Positions 26,671-34,912 of a stretch of 64,000 bases of DNA are shown one piece after another. Source of the stretch: VRUE01 sp963727465 (GTDB lineage Bacteria; Actinomycetota; Thermoleophilia; Solirubrobacterales; 70-9); contig CAVSGL010000007.1 of assembly GCA_963727465.1 (NCBI GenBank), positions 1-64,000 of the forward strand, given 5' to 3'. Each line of letters opens with the position of its first letter. Positions within the stretch are counted from its first letter, which is position 1. Made by a program: the position numbers and the translations under genes. The notes under the pieces were generated by a model. That model was not told the origin of the DNA, made no database searches, and saw nothing but the letters and a program-made list of their open reading frames with translations.

Positions 26671-27198
26671 ATGAGCGACGAGAGATACGAGTTGACCACC
26701 GACCAGGCCGAGCGCGAGGCGTCCGGCGCGCACAGCTACGGCCGCTACCTCGAGGAGTTCGAGGTCGGCGCCGTCTACAAGCACTGGCCGGCGAAGACCG
26801 TGACCGAGGCCGACGACCATCTCTTCTGCCTGATCACGATGAACCACCACCCGCTGCATATCAACGACGTCTACGCGGCCGGCTCGCAGCAGGGCCGCAA
26901 CGTCGTCGTCGGTCCGCTTGTCTACTCGCTGGCACTCGGTATGTCTGTTTCCGACATCTCGGGCAAGGCGATCGCCAACCTCGCCACCGAGGAGCTCAGC
27001 CACCCTAACCCGGTCTTCCACGGGGACACGCTGTTCTGTGAGACCGAGGTCTTGGACGTGAAGCCGTCGCGCTCGAAGCCTGACCGGGGCATTGTCAAGG
27101 TCCACACGAGGGTGCTCAACCAGGACGGGAGGCTCGTCGCGGAGTTCAAGCGGCTGGTGCTTGTCCCGAGCCGCGAGGTCAGGGAAGCCGCGAGCTAG
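26671..27198 (+). CDS. MaoC-like hydratase, candidate mesaconyl-CoA hydratase
   Basis: 175 residues, a single hot-dog fold. It shows KTVTEADDHLFCLITMNHHPLHIND, VVGPLVYSLALGMSV, LSHPNPVFHGDTL. In ordinary R-hydratases the motif is G-D-x-N-P-L-H; here it is M-N-H-H-P-L-H, as in the branch that includes beta-methylmalyl-CoA/mesaconyl-CoA hydratases and M. tuberculosis Rv2499c. In Streptomyces a MaoC gene stands with ccr and meaA, supporting the mesaconyl-CoA assignment. The alternative is a leucine-degradation step. It lies close to the dehydrogenase at 23962 and the malyl-CoA lyase at 20886, and converges on a methyltransferase gene with a 20-base overlap. Confidence 0.75.
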   Translation: MSDERYELTTDQAEREASGAHSYGRYLEEFEVGAVYKHWPAKTVTEADDHLFCLITMNHHPLHINDVYAAGSQQGRNVVVGPLVYSLALGMSVSDISGKAIANLATEELSHPNPVFHGDTLFCETEVLDVKPSRSKPDRGIVKVHTRVLNQDGRLVAEFKRLVLVPSREVREAAS

Positions 27199-27865
27199 CC
27201 GAGCTTCCCTGCGCGCCGCCGTCGGCGACGGTTTCGTAGAGGTGGATCTTGACGCCGGCATTCTTCCTGCTGTGCTGCGAGCGCTGCCATTCGCGTACGA
27301 GCTCGAAGCGGCCGGTGGCGAGGACGGTATCGTGCTCGATCGGGTTGCGGTAGACAATCCGCATCCGGCGGGGGCTCTGGTCGAGTGAGGCGACGATCCC
27401 ATTTATGACCCTTGAGAAGATCTCACCGGTGAAGGGGTTGTTGAAGAAGACGATGCTGGCGTCGTCCGGCAGCCGGTAGCTCAGCGCGTCCGAGGTGATC
27501 AACTCGACGTCCTGGCATTTGAGCTGGGGTTCCATACGCTCAACGTTTTTGCGGGCGACCTCGGTGAGCTCCTTCGAGAGCTCGACGCCGATGACGCGTC
27601 TGCAGTCGTGTTGGGCTGCGCGGATGACCACCCGACCCATCCCCGAGCCGATGTCGACGAAAACGTCCTCCGGGGTGATCTCGCCCGGCTTGAGCACCCG
27701 CGAGAGCACCCGCCATTCGGCCGGCTCGTAGTGCCAGCGGTCCTGCTCGGCCAGCCCGAGGCTCTCCAGCTCGACCCTCTCGGCGGTCTGGATGCCGAAG
27801 CGGCGTTCGTAGAGCAGCCGGGTCATCGAGGAGCGAAGCGCGGTGGGCAGCTGTCGTAGTCGCAT
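27179..27865 (-). CDS. SAM-dependent methyltransferase (Dot1-like core)
   Basis: 228 residues from ATG 27865. The core reads DVFVDIGSGMGRVVIRAAQ (motif I), RVIGVELSKELTEVARKN and DVELITSDALSYRLPDDASIVFFNNPFTG. The NNPF at motif IV resembles N6-adenine or lysine (Dot1-like) methyltransferases. The upstream helix HYEPAEWRVLSRVLKP also fits that group, where small bacterial proteins of this type occur singly. The target cannot be read from sequence; protein lysine or a small molecule is possible. It is convergent with the MaoC gene. Confidence 0.7.
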   Translation of the reverse strand: MRLRQLPTALRSSMTRLLYERRFGIQTAERVELESLGLAEQDRWHYEPAEWRVLSRVLKPGEITPEDVFVDIGSGMGRVVIRAAQHDCRRVIGVELSKELTEVARKNVERMEPQLKCQDVELITSDALSYRLPDDASIVFFNNPFTGEIFSRVINGIVASLDQSPRRMRIVYRNPIEHDTVLATGRFELVREWQRSQHSRKNAGVKIHLYETVADGGAQGSSASSRLP

Positions 27866-27912
27866 GGCCGGAACCGTAATCAACCGGCCCCATGAGCGGC
27901 CCGCGTGGGGCG

Positions 27913-28998
27913 TTACTGAATGAAACGGGTCGCGCTGTGCCGCAGCCACGGCGCCTTGATCGCGGTCGCGCCCAGCCGCACCGCGGCGGAGGCGCCCCCG
28001 CCATCACCTAGCGCGATCGTCTCGAGGCCGGAATCGGCGGTCGCGAAGCGTGCCTTGTAGGGCTCGTCGCCGCGAAGGAACGCGTAGCGGTCGAGGCCAT
28101 CGTCGAAGGCGGCGCGGAGGGTCCGCGCGAGCATCAGGAAGCCGATCGAGAAGCGGTCGAAGCGCGGGTCGCGGCCGGATTGGTAATAGGCTTCGACCCC
28201 GGCGAAGCGGAAGCCGTACCACGAGGCCGCGGGGTCGCCGTCGATGTCCATCGTCCACAGCCGCAGCCTGCCGAGCCGTAACAGCGTGCCCGCAAGCTCG
28301 CGATGGAACTCTGTCTCCGCCTGGCCAAAAGCCCCGCGGTCGCCCCAGCGCAGGCTGTGTAGCCGGAACAGCGTGTCGAGGTCGTCCGACAGGGTCGACT
28401 CGCTCTCGCAGAGGCGGAAGCGGACCGTGTGGTCGCGTTCGAGCTTGCGTGTGTTGCGCCGCAGCTTTTCGCGCAGGTTGCGGCTACAGGTGCGTAGGTA
28501 GCCGTCCCAGTCGAGGTTGTCAGTGTCAAGCGTCGGATTGGCCTCGTGCAGCAGGCGCCGACCGCCGAGGACCTGCGCGTTGCTGCCGGGCAGGCGCTCG
28601 GCGAGGAGAATCCGCGGCCCGCGAGCCTCGGACAGAGCCCGTCGCAGCGCGGCCATGGCTTGCGGCGCATCATCCGGGGCGCACACCGGGCCGAGCACAT
28701 CGCCGGGTCCGTGGCCGAGCAGGCGCAGCAGCTTCAATGGGCCGTGTCGCGATACGTACAGCGGCAGGATCGCGATCGGGGTGCCGTCGCGGATGCATTC
28801 GACGAAAGCCGGTTCCGCCTCCGCCCCGAAGTGCCGCCACCAGACCTCGGCCCACTCGAACGACGCGAAGATGTTCCGCGAGCGCTCCGCCAGCGTGCTC
28901 CACAGCTGGCGCCGGCTCTCGAGATCGGAGAAGGGGACGAACTCGAGACCTTCGGACGGCTCAGGCCGGTCCGTGCTGGGCTGTCCCTGCGACGCCAT
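27913..28998 (-). CDS. FemAB/GNAT-like acyltransferase (third of three)
   Basis: 361 residues. It shows the BioF2-type GNAT layout: IFASFEWAEVWWRHFG, IAILPLYVSRHGPLKLLRLLG, the basic helix CSRNLREKLRRNTRKLERD, RWGDRGAFGQAETEFHRELA, then AASWYGFRFAGVEAYYQSGRDPRFDRFSIGFLMLARTLRAAF, and FLRGDEPYKARFATAD. The last two blocks are the acyl-CoA-binding core of polysaccharide-locus acetyltransferases. The gene overlaps the flippase-heparinase gene upstream by 38 bases and is therefore probably its operon partner, acting on the same polymer. Confidence 0.75.
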   Translation of the reverse strand: MASQGQPSTDRPEPSEGLEFVPFSDLESRRQLWSTLAERSRNIFASFEWAEVWWRHFGAEAEPAFVECIRDGTPIAILPLYVSRHGPLKLLRLLGHGPGDVLGPVCAPDDAPQAMAALRRALSEARGPRILLAERLPGSNAQVLGGRRLLHEANPTLDTDNLDWDGYLRTCSRNLREKLRRNTRKLERDHTVRFRLCESESTLSDDLDTLFRLHSLRWGDRGAFGQAETEFHRELAGTLLRLGRLRLWTMDIDGDPAASWYGFRFAGVEAYYQSGRDPRFDRFSIGFLMLARTLRAAFDDGLDRYAFLRGDEPYKARFATADSGLETIALGDGGGASAAVRLGATAIKAPWLRHSATRFIQ

Positions 28999-31900
28999 CT
29001 GCCTCCACTATTAGACGTATCTTGGTGACATCGGCTCCCGGCCGGCTGCGTCCGCTCAGGGTCAGGAACCTCCGGGGCATCTTGACGCCGTAGCCGGGAG
29101 AGTACCAAGCGTTGCGCGTGCCGAATTCGACCTCGTGGGCCTCGATCACGAGCCGCAACGACCCGGCGAATTCGGTGATCGCATGGTCGGCGCCGATCTC
29201 GACGTCACGGCAGTCGCCGAGTGGGAACGCCCAGCTGAGCTGGTGCTCGGCGTCGCTATGGACCGTGTCGACGATGAGCAGCTCCCGCCTGGCCGTATCC
29301 ATCTCCAGCCGGCGTTCGTGCAGGGCGGGAGAGGGCAGCGTCTCGAACCCGTGATGGCGGCCGACGAAGCATGGGCGCGCGGGATCCCCGTCCCAGTGGA
29401 TGGCCTCGGCCCGGCTGCGGTCGCCCAGCGGGAAGCGCGGCCATTCCGGCAGCTCGTTCTGCTCCGCGCCGTCGACCTGAAGCGTGGCATGGAATGAGGT
29501 GGAGCGGAAGGCGGCCCGCAAAGTCGGGTCGGCGTTGTAGGTGTAGGTCCCGGGGTCCTCGACCAAGGGGGTGGACCCATAGGAGAGCTCGAACGAGAGC
29601 TGGTCGTTGTGGGCATGCCCGCCCAGACCCTCAAGCCCGGTGTCACCGCAGCGGACCAGGACCCGCACGTCGTTGCCCGCGAGCAGGAAATAGCCGCCTG
29701 CGGGGAAGTCCTTAGGGCCGGCCGGAGGTTGGGCCGGACTGCCGGCCTGCTCGAAGAGATGGAGGTGGTTGCGCGTGTCGGGTCGCCCGTAGTCGGCCAG
29801 CGGCAGGAAGCGCCCGTCGTCGTTGTCGCCGATCTGGGGCGCGGTGCCGTCGGGCCTGACGTAGGCGGCGGTGAAGTCGAGCATCTTCGTCAGCTTCGCC
29901 CGGCAGCGGTCGGGAACAGAACCGGGGCGGAGGTGGTCGGCTGCCTGGGTTGCGCAGACGAACATCTCGCAGACGAGCCGGTGGTAGTAGGTGGAAGCCT
30001 CGTGGTTGCAGCCGTCCGGTCTGACCTCCGCTTCCATCTCGCCGACCAGCTCGGGGACGCAGAAGTCCACCCACTGGGCGCCCTCGGGACCGGGGAACGC
30101 GGCCGCGATGATCAGCAGTCCGGCGATGTTCGACAGGTAGTGGTTTGCGTGGACCCGGTCTTCAAGGTGCGAGTAGATGAAGCGCCCGTGCAGGAAGAGG
30201 CTCTCGATTGCGGCGCGGAACCAGGTCTCCTCGGCGGCCTCGGCGGCGCAGATCGCCAGCGTCGCCAGCCAGTTGACGGCGCGGATCGCGACATCCATCG
30301 TGCAGGCCCAGTTGACGCCCATCTCGACCGGGTTCGCGACGATCCAGCTGTCGAGCTGGGCGCCGATCTCCCGCAGGTAGGCACGGTCGCCGGAGAGGCG
30401 AAATGCCGCGGCGAGTAGGGGGAGGTGCTGGAAGCGGGACAGCTCCCACGGCACCTTGATGTCGGAGTCGTCGAAATACGCATCCCTTAGCAGGCTGGGA
30501 TGGGAAAGCGGCCACCTGCGGCCCGACTTGAAGTCGCGGCTCCAGTCGATCTCTGGACCGAGCGCCACCTTGCCCGAGCCGAGCAGGTCGAACCGGTGAG
30601 CGACGATGTCATTCGCAAGTCTCAGCAGGACCTCCGATCGCTCCCTCCCGAGGCCGTCCAGGGAGCGCTCGAAGGCCGCGACGGTCGGCATCGCGCCCAG
30701 CGCTCGCACCCGCAGGCCGACCGCGGTGTCATCGGGCCCGAGCGCCTCGCTCAGTTGTGCCGGGTCGGCTCGAACGGGGCGGCGGGCGAGCCACCAACCA
30801 CGGGCCGTTCCGGTGGCTCGCAGCCTGGTCCGCCGCAGTGCCGCCGCCGCCGCCGCGCGCAGCCCGACTTCGCGTAGGCGCGCGACAGTGCGGCCCGTCG
30901 CTGCTCTGGCCGGTGCCCCGGAGGGCATGCCAGGTGGGTCCGCCGGCCCGGGGGAGGAGGGGTCGATGCGGCTGCGGCCGGGAGGTCGCGCGGCGCACCA
31001 GGTGACGGCGACGACCTGCAGGACGCCGACGGCACTGGCAACCGCGGCGACGGCGATCACGCCGAAGAGCGGCGCCGCGACCGCGGCGATCGCGACGTTG
31101 ACCAGAACGGCCGCCGCGTTGATCCAGGCGAGCAGGGTGTAGCGCTCCTGCGCGATCAGCAGGTTGGAGCTGGGTAGGGTCACGACCTGGGCGAAGACGA
31201 CGATCAAGAGGATCTGGAAGATCGGCACCGCTTCGTCGTAGCGACCGCCGTTGAGGAAGGGGATCACCCAAATCGCGGCGATCGCGGCGGCGCCGAGGAT
31301 CACCAGGGCCGGCCCGGCCGTGCTCTTCAGCCAGCGCGTGACCAGGCCGACCTGAGCGCTCTCAGAGTCGATCATGTCGCCCTGTGCGGTGCGGACGCGG
31401 AGTACCGCGACCAGGGCCGGCAGCGGTCCGATGACGATGGCGACATAGCGCAACGCCGCTCCGTAGGCGGCGACCGCGGCGTCGCTGAGCAGCGCCGCGA
31501 CGAGGAAGATGTCGAGATACGCCCAGCCGGCGGAGACCAGCGAGTAGAGGGTGAGCGAAGCGGACTCACGGTCGAAGCCGAACCGGCTCTCGTGCTCGTG
31601 GACCTGGCTGCGGGTCGAGATCGCCAGCGGCAGTGCGACGACGAGGCCGACGCAGTCGACCCCGATCGCGAAGAGCAGACCCACGCCCGTGCCCGAGGTC
31701 AGCCAGCCGGCGACCGCGATCAACGCGATGACGAGGATGACCAGGCTGCGCGCGACCGCGATCAGGCCGGCTCTGGTGAAGGCGAGCTGGGCCTGGTAGT
31801 GAAAGATCGCGAGTTCAACGCTCGCGTGTCCGATCGTATATGCGGTCGCGAGCGCGACGAAGATGAGGCGCTGTTCCGTGCCGTCACCAAGGCCGAGCAC

Positions 31901-32224
31901 GGTCGCCGTCGCCAGGCCGATCAGGGCACTGGCGAGGACGAGGACGGTCCCGCCCCGGAGCGTCGTGTGGAAGGCGGTGGGCTCGTCGAAGCCACGCGAG
32001 ACCCGCTCGGCCTCGTTGCGGGTGTAGCGCAACCGCAGCCCCCCGGTCGCGGCGCTGCCGAGGAACTGCCCGATCGTCAGGAAGAAGACGACGAAGGCGA
32101 AGCTTTCGACCGATAGCGCCCGCAGCAGCAGGATCGTCGTCAGCGCGCTCAGGCCCCGCGCCAGGACGTCGAAGGCAAAGGTGGAAAGGAATCCCTTTCG
32201 GAATCTGGAGAGCCGCTGGAACAG
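28961..32224 (-). CDS. Flippase-heparinase II/III fusion
   Basis: About 1087 residues in one frame. The N-terminal 400 residues form a polysaccharide flippase of the MOP superfamily, with helices such as FAFDVLARGLSALTTILLL and RSLVILVIALIAVAGWL. A Pro/Gly/Ser-rich linker follows. The C-terminal 550 residues are a heparinase II/III-like lyase with WACTMDVAIRAVNWL, HANHYLSNIAGLL, RPDGCNHEASTYYHRL and the hallmark GLGGHAHNDQLSFELS. No ATG, GTG or TTG precedes TM1; only CTG 32224, with a GGAG-like site, is available before the in-frame TGA. TTG 32032 would remove the first helix. A frame joined to ATG 32267 by a one-base shift is also possible. The enzyme half should act on the exported chain. 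Confidence 0.75.
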   Translation of the reverse strand: MFQRLSRFRKGFLSTFAFDVLARGLSALTTILLLRALSVESFAFVVFFLTIGQFLGSAATGGLRLRYTRNEAERVSRGFDEPTAFHTTLRGGTVLVLASALIGLATATVLGLGDGTEQRLIFVALATAYTIGHASVELAIFHYQAQLAFTRAGLIAVARSLVILVIALIAVAGWLTSGTGVGLLFAIGVDCVGLVVALPLAISTRSQVHEHESRFGFDRESASLTLYSLVSAGWAYLDIFLVAALLSDAAVAAYGAALRYVAIVIGPLPALVAVLRVRTAQGDMIDSESAQVGLVTRWLKSTAGPALVILGAAAIAAIWVIPFLNGGRYDEAVPIFQILLIVVFAQVVTLPSSNLLIAQERYTLLAWINAAAVLVNVAIAAVAAPLFGVIAVAAVASAVGVLQVVAVTWCAARPPGRSRIDPSSPGPADPPGMPSGAPARAATGRTVARLREVGLRAAAAAALRRTRLRATGTARGWWLARRPVRADPAQLSEALGPDDTAVGLRVRALGAMPTVAAFERSLDGLGRERSEVLLRLANDIVAHRFDLLGSGKVALGPEIDWSRDFKSGRRWPLSHPSLLRDAYFDDSDIKVPWELSRFQHLPLLAAAFRLSGDRAYLREIGAQLDSWIVANPVEMGVNWACTMDVAIRAVNWLATLAICAAEAAEETWFRAAIESLFLHGRFIYSHLEDRVHANHYLSNIAGLLIIAAAFPGPEGAQWVDFCVPELVGEMEAEVRPDGCNHEASTYYHRLVCEMFVCATQAADHLRPGSVPDRCRAKLTKMLDFTAAYVRPDGTAPQIGDNDDGRFLPLADYGRPDTRNHLHLFEQAGSPAQPPAGPKDFPAGGYFLLAGNDVRVLVRCGDTGLEGLGGHAHNDQLSFELSYGSTPLVEDPGTYTYNADPTLRAAFRSTSFHATLQVDGAEQNELPEWPRFPLGDRSRAEAIHWDGDPARPCFVGRHHGFETLPSPALHERRLEMDTARRELLIVDTVHSDAEHQLSWAFPLGDCRDVEIGADHAITEFAGSLRLVIEAHEVEFGTRNAWYSPGYGVKMPRRFLTLSGRSRPGADVTKIRLIVEADGVAGTAQHGPA

Positions 32225-32357
32225 TCCGCCGGCTCCGCGTCAGGCTTCCCGGCCGGCGAGCTGGCATGAACAAGCAGGAATCATGCGACCGCAGAGCGTA
32301 GATGACCTGGCGGCGCATTTCGCCCGTAGAGGCATCGCCTAGGCTTGCAGGCAGGAG
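32225..32357. other. Divergent region between flippase fusion and glycosyltransferase
   Basis: 133 bases between the CTG proposed for the flippase and the ATG at 32358. It contains ATG 32267 on the minus strand in another frame, which could be the true start if a one-base shift exists near 32180-32220. I see no clear operator. Confidence 0.35.
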
Positions 32358-33587
32358 ATGGACGAGCGGACAGATCGCAACCCCTTGCGACGCCCCCCCC
32401 GGGGCCGCGTCGTCGTCGTATCGGGCTTCGGTCGCGATCCGATGACGCCGCGCGGACAGCGCACCCGCCGCTTGGTCGAGTGCCTCGAGCGCAGCCTCCA
32501 GGTCGAACTGGTCGCGCTGCCGGCGGCGACATTCGCCGGGGGTGCGACTCCCGCCCGCGGCAGGCCGCTTTGGCGGCGAGCGCTTGGCGGTGTCATGCAC
32601 TCGTTCTTCCTCGATCGCTGGGAAGTCTGGTCGCTCCGGCGTTTCGCCGGCTGGCGCCCCGAAGCCGACGCGGCACTCTTGATCGCGACGCCGTGGTCGC
32701 CTGTGGCCAGGGCGGCGCGCGTGTTGCGGCGGCGCGGCATCCCGTATGTGGTCGATGTCGGCGACACCTGGGCGCTGACGACGCAGTTCGGGATGCGGCC
32801 CACGCCGGCGCGGTTTCGATCGCGCCGGGCCGAGCGCGACATCTGGGGCGGCGCGGTCGGTGCAGTCGTCACCACCAGGCAGCAACGCGACGCGCTACGG
32901 CAGCTCTTCCCGGAGCTCCCAATCGCGGTACGCCCGAACGGCTTCGATCCGGTCAAGCGCCCGCCGCCCACCGCGCGCTCTACGCGAGAGCGCGATGTCC
33001 TCCACCTGGCGCACTTCGGACAGCTGCTCGCCGCTCGGCTCGACATCGCGCCGTTTCTCCGAGGGCTTGCCGACAACGGCGACTGGCGCTTGATCCGCTT
33101 CGCGCAGTTCGGCGACGACCACGAGGGCATGCTCGCGCAGGTCCCAGATGGCGTGGAGGTCGACTGGAACGCGGCGCGCCCGTGGCCGGAGATAGTCGCT
33201 CGCGCCGGTAAGTTCGATGCCGTGGTGGTGCTCGGTAACCGCGTCGGCGACCTCTTGCCGAGCAAGGCGATCCAGTACCTGACGCTCCCCGTGCCCCGCA
33301 TCGCGGTCACCGACTGCGCGCGGGACGACGCGCTGGCCGATTTCGCCGCCGCCCACTCCGGCTGGCTGGCGACGTCCCCCACCGGCCCTGAGGTCGCTCC
33401 GAAGGTTCGCGACCACGTGCGGCGCAGCTGGTCTCCGGAGGAGCTGGAGCCACCCGCCTCCGAGGCCTGGCCGGTGGTAGTCGGGCAGGTCTGCGACTTC
33501 TTTGCTCGCTGTATCGCAGGCACCGAGGCGACGGCGGTGGCGGTGGACGAGCATTGTCTCGATCTTAGGGGGGGCCAGCCGGAATGA
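32358..33587 (+). CDS. Glycosyltransferase, GT4-like
   Basis: 409 residues with the GT-B pattern: N-terminal domain VVVVSGFGRDPMTPRGQRTRRL, PYVVDVGDTWALTT, AVVTTRQQRDALRQLFPELPIAVRPNGFDP (hinge), and a C-terminal domain that includes LLPSKAIQYLTLPVPRIAVTD. Instead of the canonical E-x7-E it carries the looser GNRVGDLLPSKAIQYL arrangement, so donor and acceptor are not predicted. It is divergent from the flippase-heparinase gene and followed with a 4-base overlap by a Wzy-like polymerase, suggesting one polysaccharide operon. Confidence 0.72.
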   Translation: MDERTDRNPLRRPPRGRVVVVSGFGRDPMTPRGQRTRRLVECLERSLQVELVALPAATFAGGATPARGRPLWRRALGGVMHSFFLDRWEVWSLRRFAGWRPEADAALLIATPWSPVARAARVLRRRGIPYVVDVGDTWALTTQFGMRPTPARFRSRRAERDIWGGAVGAVVTTRQQRDALRQLFPELPIAVRPNGFDPVKRPPPTARSTRERDVLHLAHFGQLLAARLDIAPFLRGLADNGDWRLIRFAQFGDDHEGMLAQVPDGVEVDWNAARPWPEIVARAGKFDAVVVLGNRVGDLLPSKAIQYLTLPVPRIAVTDCARDDALADFAAAHSGWLATSPTGPEVAPKVRDHVRRSWSPEELEPPASEAWPVVVGQVCDFFARCIAGTEATAVAVDEHCLDLRGGQPE

Positions 33588-34909
33588 GCAGCGTGGAAGG
33601 GCAGCTCGACGGCTCGTCTGGCCCCGGATTGGCGACGGGCCCCCGCCTCGGCTCCCGCATCGCATCCCAGCCGACGTTGTACGCCGCCGCGGCGGTTTTC
33701 GCAGCCGCGGCGGGCGCGCTGGTGGTCAGGTCGCCGGCCGCCGCGGTGGCCGCGGTGGCCGCGGTGGCGGTCGGGGCCGTGGCCTCGCGGCTCAGCCGTC
33801 TCTGGGTCGCCCAGCTCCTCCTCGCTGCGCTGCCGTGGCTTGTGATCTTCGACGGCCTCACTCCACACCTGCTGAGGACCTTCGTCACCGCTGCGGCCGC
33901 TGTCGCCCTGCTGGCTGTCGCCCTGCCCCTGCGCTACTCGCGGGCGCTCGGCCCGGTGGCAGCGGTCGCCTTTATCGGCGTGGTTGTGGCGAACGGCGTC
34001 TTCGCGACCGCCTCCGAACAGTACATCCAGGTCGCCAAGTACCTAATCTTCCCGGCCGTGTCGCTCGCGGTGTTGAGCGAGCGAGGCCAGGAACAGCTGC
34101 CGCGCGCGCGCAATTTCATCCTGATGAGCTGCCTGGCTGCGATGGTGGTGCATCTCGGCATCGTCACCGTCGGCCTCGGGCAGGCCGGCACGAAGTACGA
34201 TATCGGCGAGAAGCTCGGCTTCGGTCGCGACATCGTCCACGAGATGGGCCTGACCTTCGTCATCATCGCCGCCGCGGGCCTGATCTCCACCAAGCGGATC
34301 CCGGTGCAGGTGGCGTTCTTCGCCCTGGGCGCGGTCCCAGCCCTGCTGACCGGCGTGCGGTCGGCGCTTCTGGCCCTGCTCGTCGTCGTTGTGCTCTACC
34401 TGATCCGAACCCGCTTCAACCGCCGTGCGCTGGCCGTCATTGCGCTCATGTTGGTGGTCGCGATGGCAAGCGGCGGCGCCAAGGTCGTCGAAAATCGCTT
34501 CAACGCGAGTTCGCCCGACCAGACGGCGCTAGCGTCGGGCGGTTTCGGGCTCTCGCAGCGGGGTGAAATATGGACCGTCGCGCTCGACGCCTGGTCCGCC
34601 GGTGGGCCGCCGCACTGGTTCTTCGGCTTGGGCCCCGGATCGGTCGAATACGCCGAGATACACGAGCTCGGCAAGCCGCTCTTCGGGCACTCTGACCTGA
34701 TCGAGATCGGCGTGCAACTGGGCCTCGTCGGGTTTGCGATCTGGTCGCTGCTCTGGTTCGCCTTACTGCGCTCCCCCCTGGAGAACATCGTGCTCGCGCC
34801 GATCATCGTCTATGCGTTCGTGAACGGCTCCGCCGAGTACGTGGCACCGCTCACGCTCGGATTGGCGTTCGCGGCCGCCTGCCGTCCGCCCCCCGAACCA
34901 GCGTGCTGA
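33584..34909 (+). CDS. Wzy-like O-antigen polymerase/ligase
   Basis: 441 residues with about 10-11 transmembrane segments, beginning with alanine/valine-rich helices (AVFAAAAGALVV) and containing the extracytoplasmic loop of the O-antigen ligase superfamily, FGLSQRGEIWTVALDAWSAGG to GLGPGSVEYAEIHELG, then HSDLIEIGVQLGLVGFAIW. That H-(S/N)-x-(Y/L)-L-x-(L/I)-x-x-x-G-L pattern is typical of polymerases that link repeat units on undecaprenyl carriers. It starts inside the preceding glycosyltransferase gene by 4 bases and converges on the Wzz/kinase gene 3 bases away. A polymer-size regulator next door supports a Wzx/Wzy pathway. Confidence 0.8.
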   Translation: MSSVEGQLDGSSGPGLATGPRLGSRIASQPTLYAAAAVFAAAAGALVVRSPAAAVAAVAAVAVGAVASRLSRLWVAQLLLAALPWLVIFDGLTPHLLRTFVTAAAAVALLAVALPLRYSRALGPVAAVAFIGVVVANGVFATASEQYIQVAKYLIFPAVSLAVLSERGQEQLPRARNFILMSCLAAMVVHLGIVTVGLGQAGTKYDIGEKLGFGRDIVHEMGLTFVIIAAAGLISTKRIPVQVAFFALGAVPALLTGVRSALLALLVVVVLYLIRTRFNRRALAVIALMLVVAMASGGAKVVENRFNASSPDQTALASGGFGLSQRGEIWTVALDAWSAGGPPHWFFGLGPGSVEYAEIHELGKPLFGHSDLIEIGVQLGLVGFAIWSLLWFALLRSPLENIVLAPIIVYAFVNGSAEYVAPLTLGLAFAAACRPPPEPAC

Positions 34910-34912
34910 CGC

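Noticed and set aside
20886..27198. Leucine-degradation operon as in M. tuberculosis Rv2498c-Rv2500c
   Set aside because: The lyase follows Mcl1 rather than the mycobacterial CitE-like lyase, and Ccr and Ecm are present, so the ethylmalonyl-CoA route fits better; not fully excluded for the dehydrogenase and MaoC protein.
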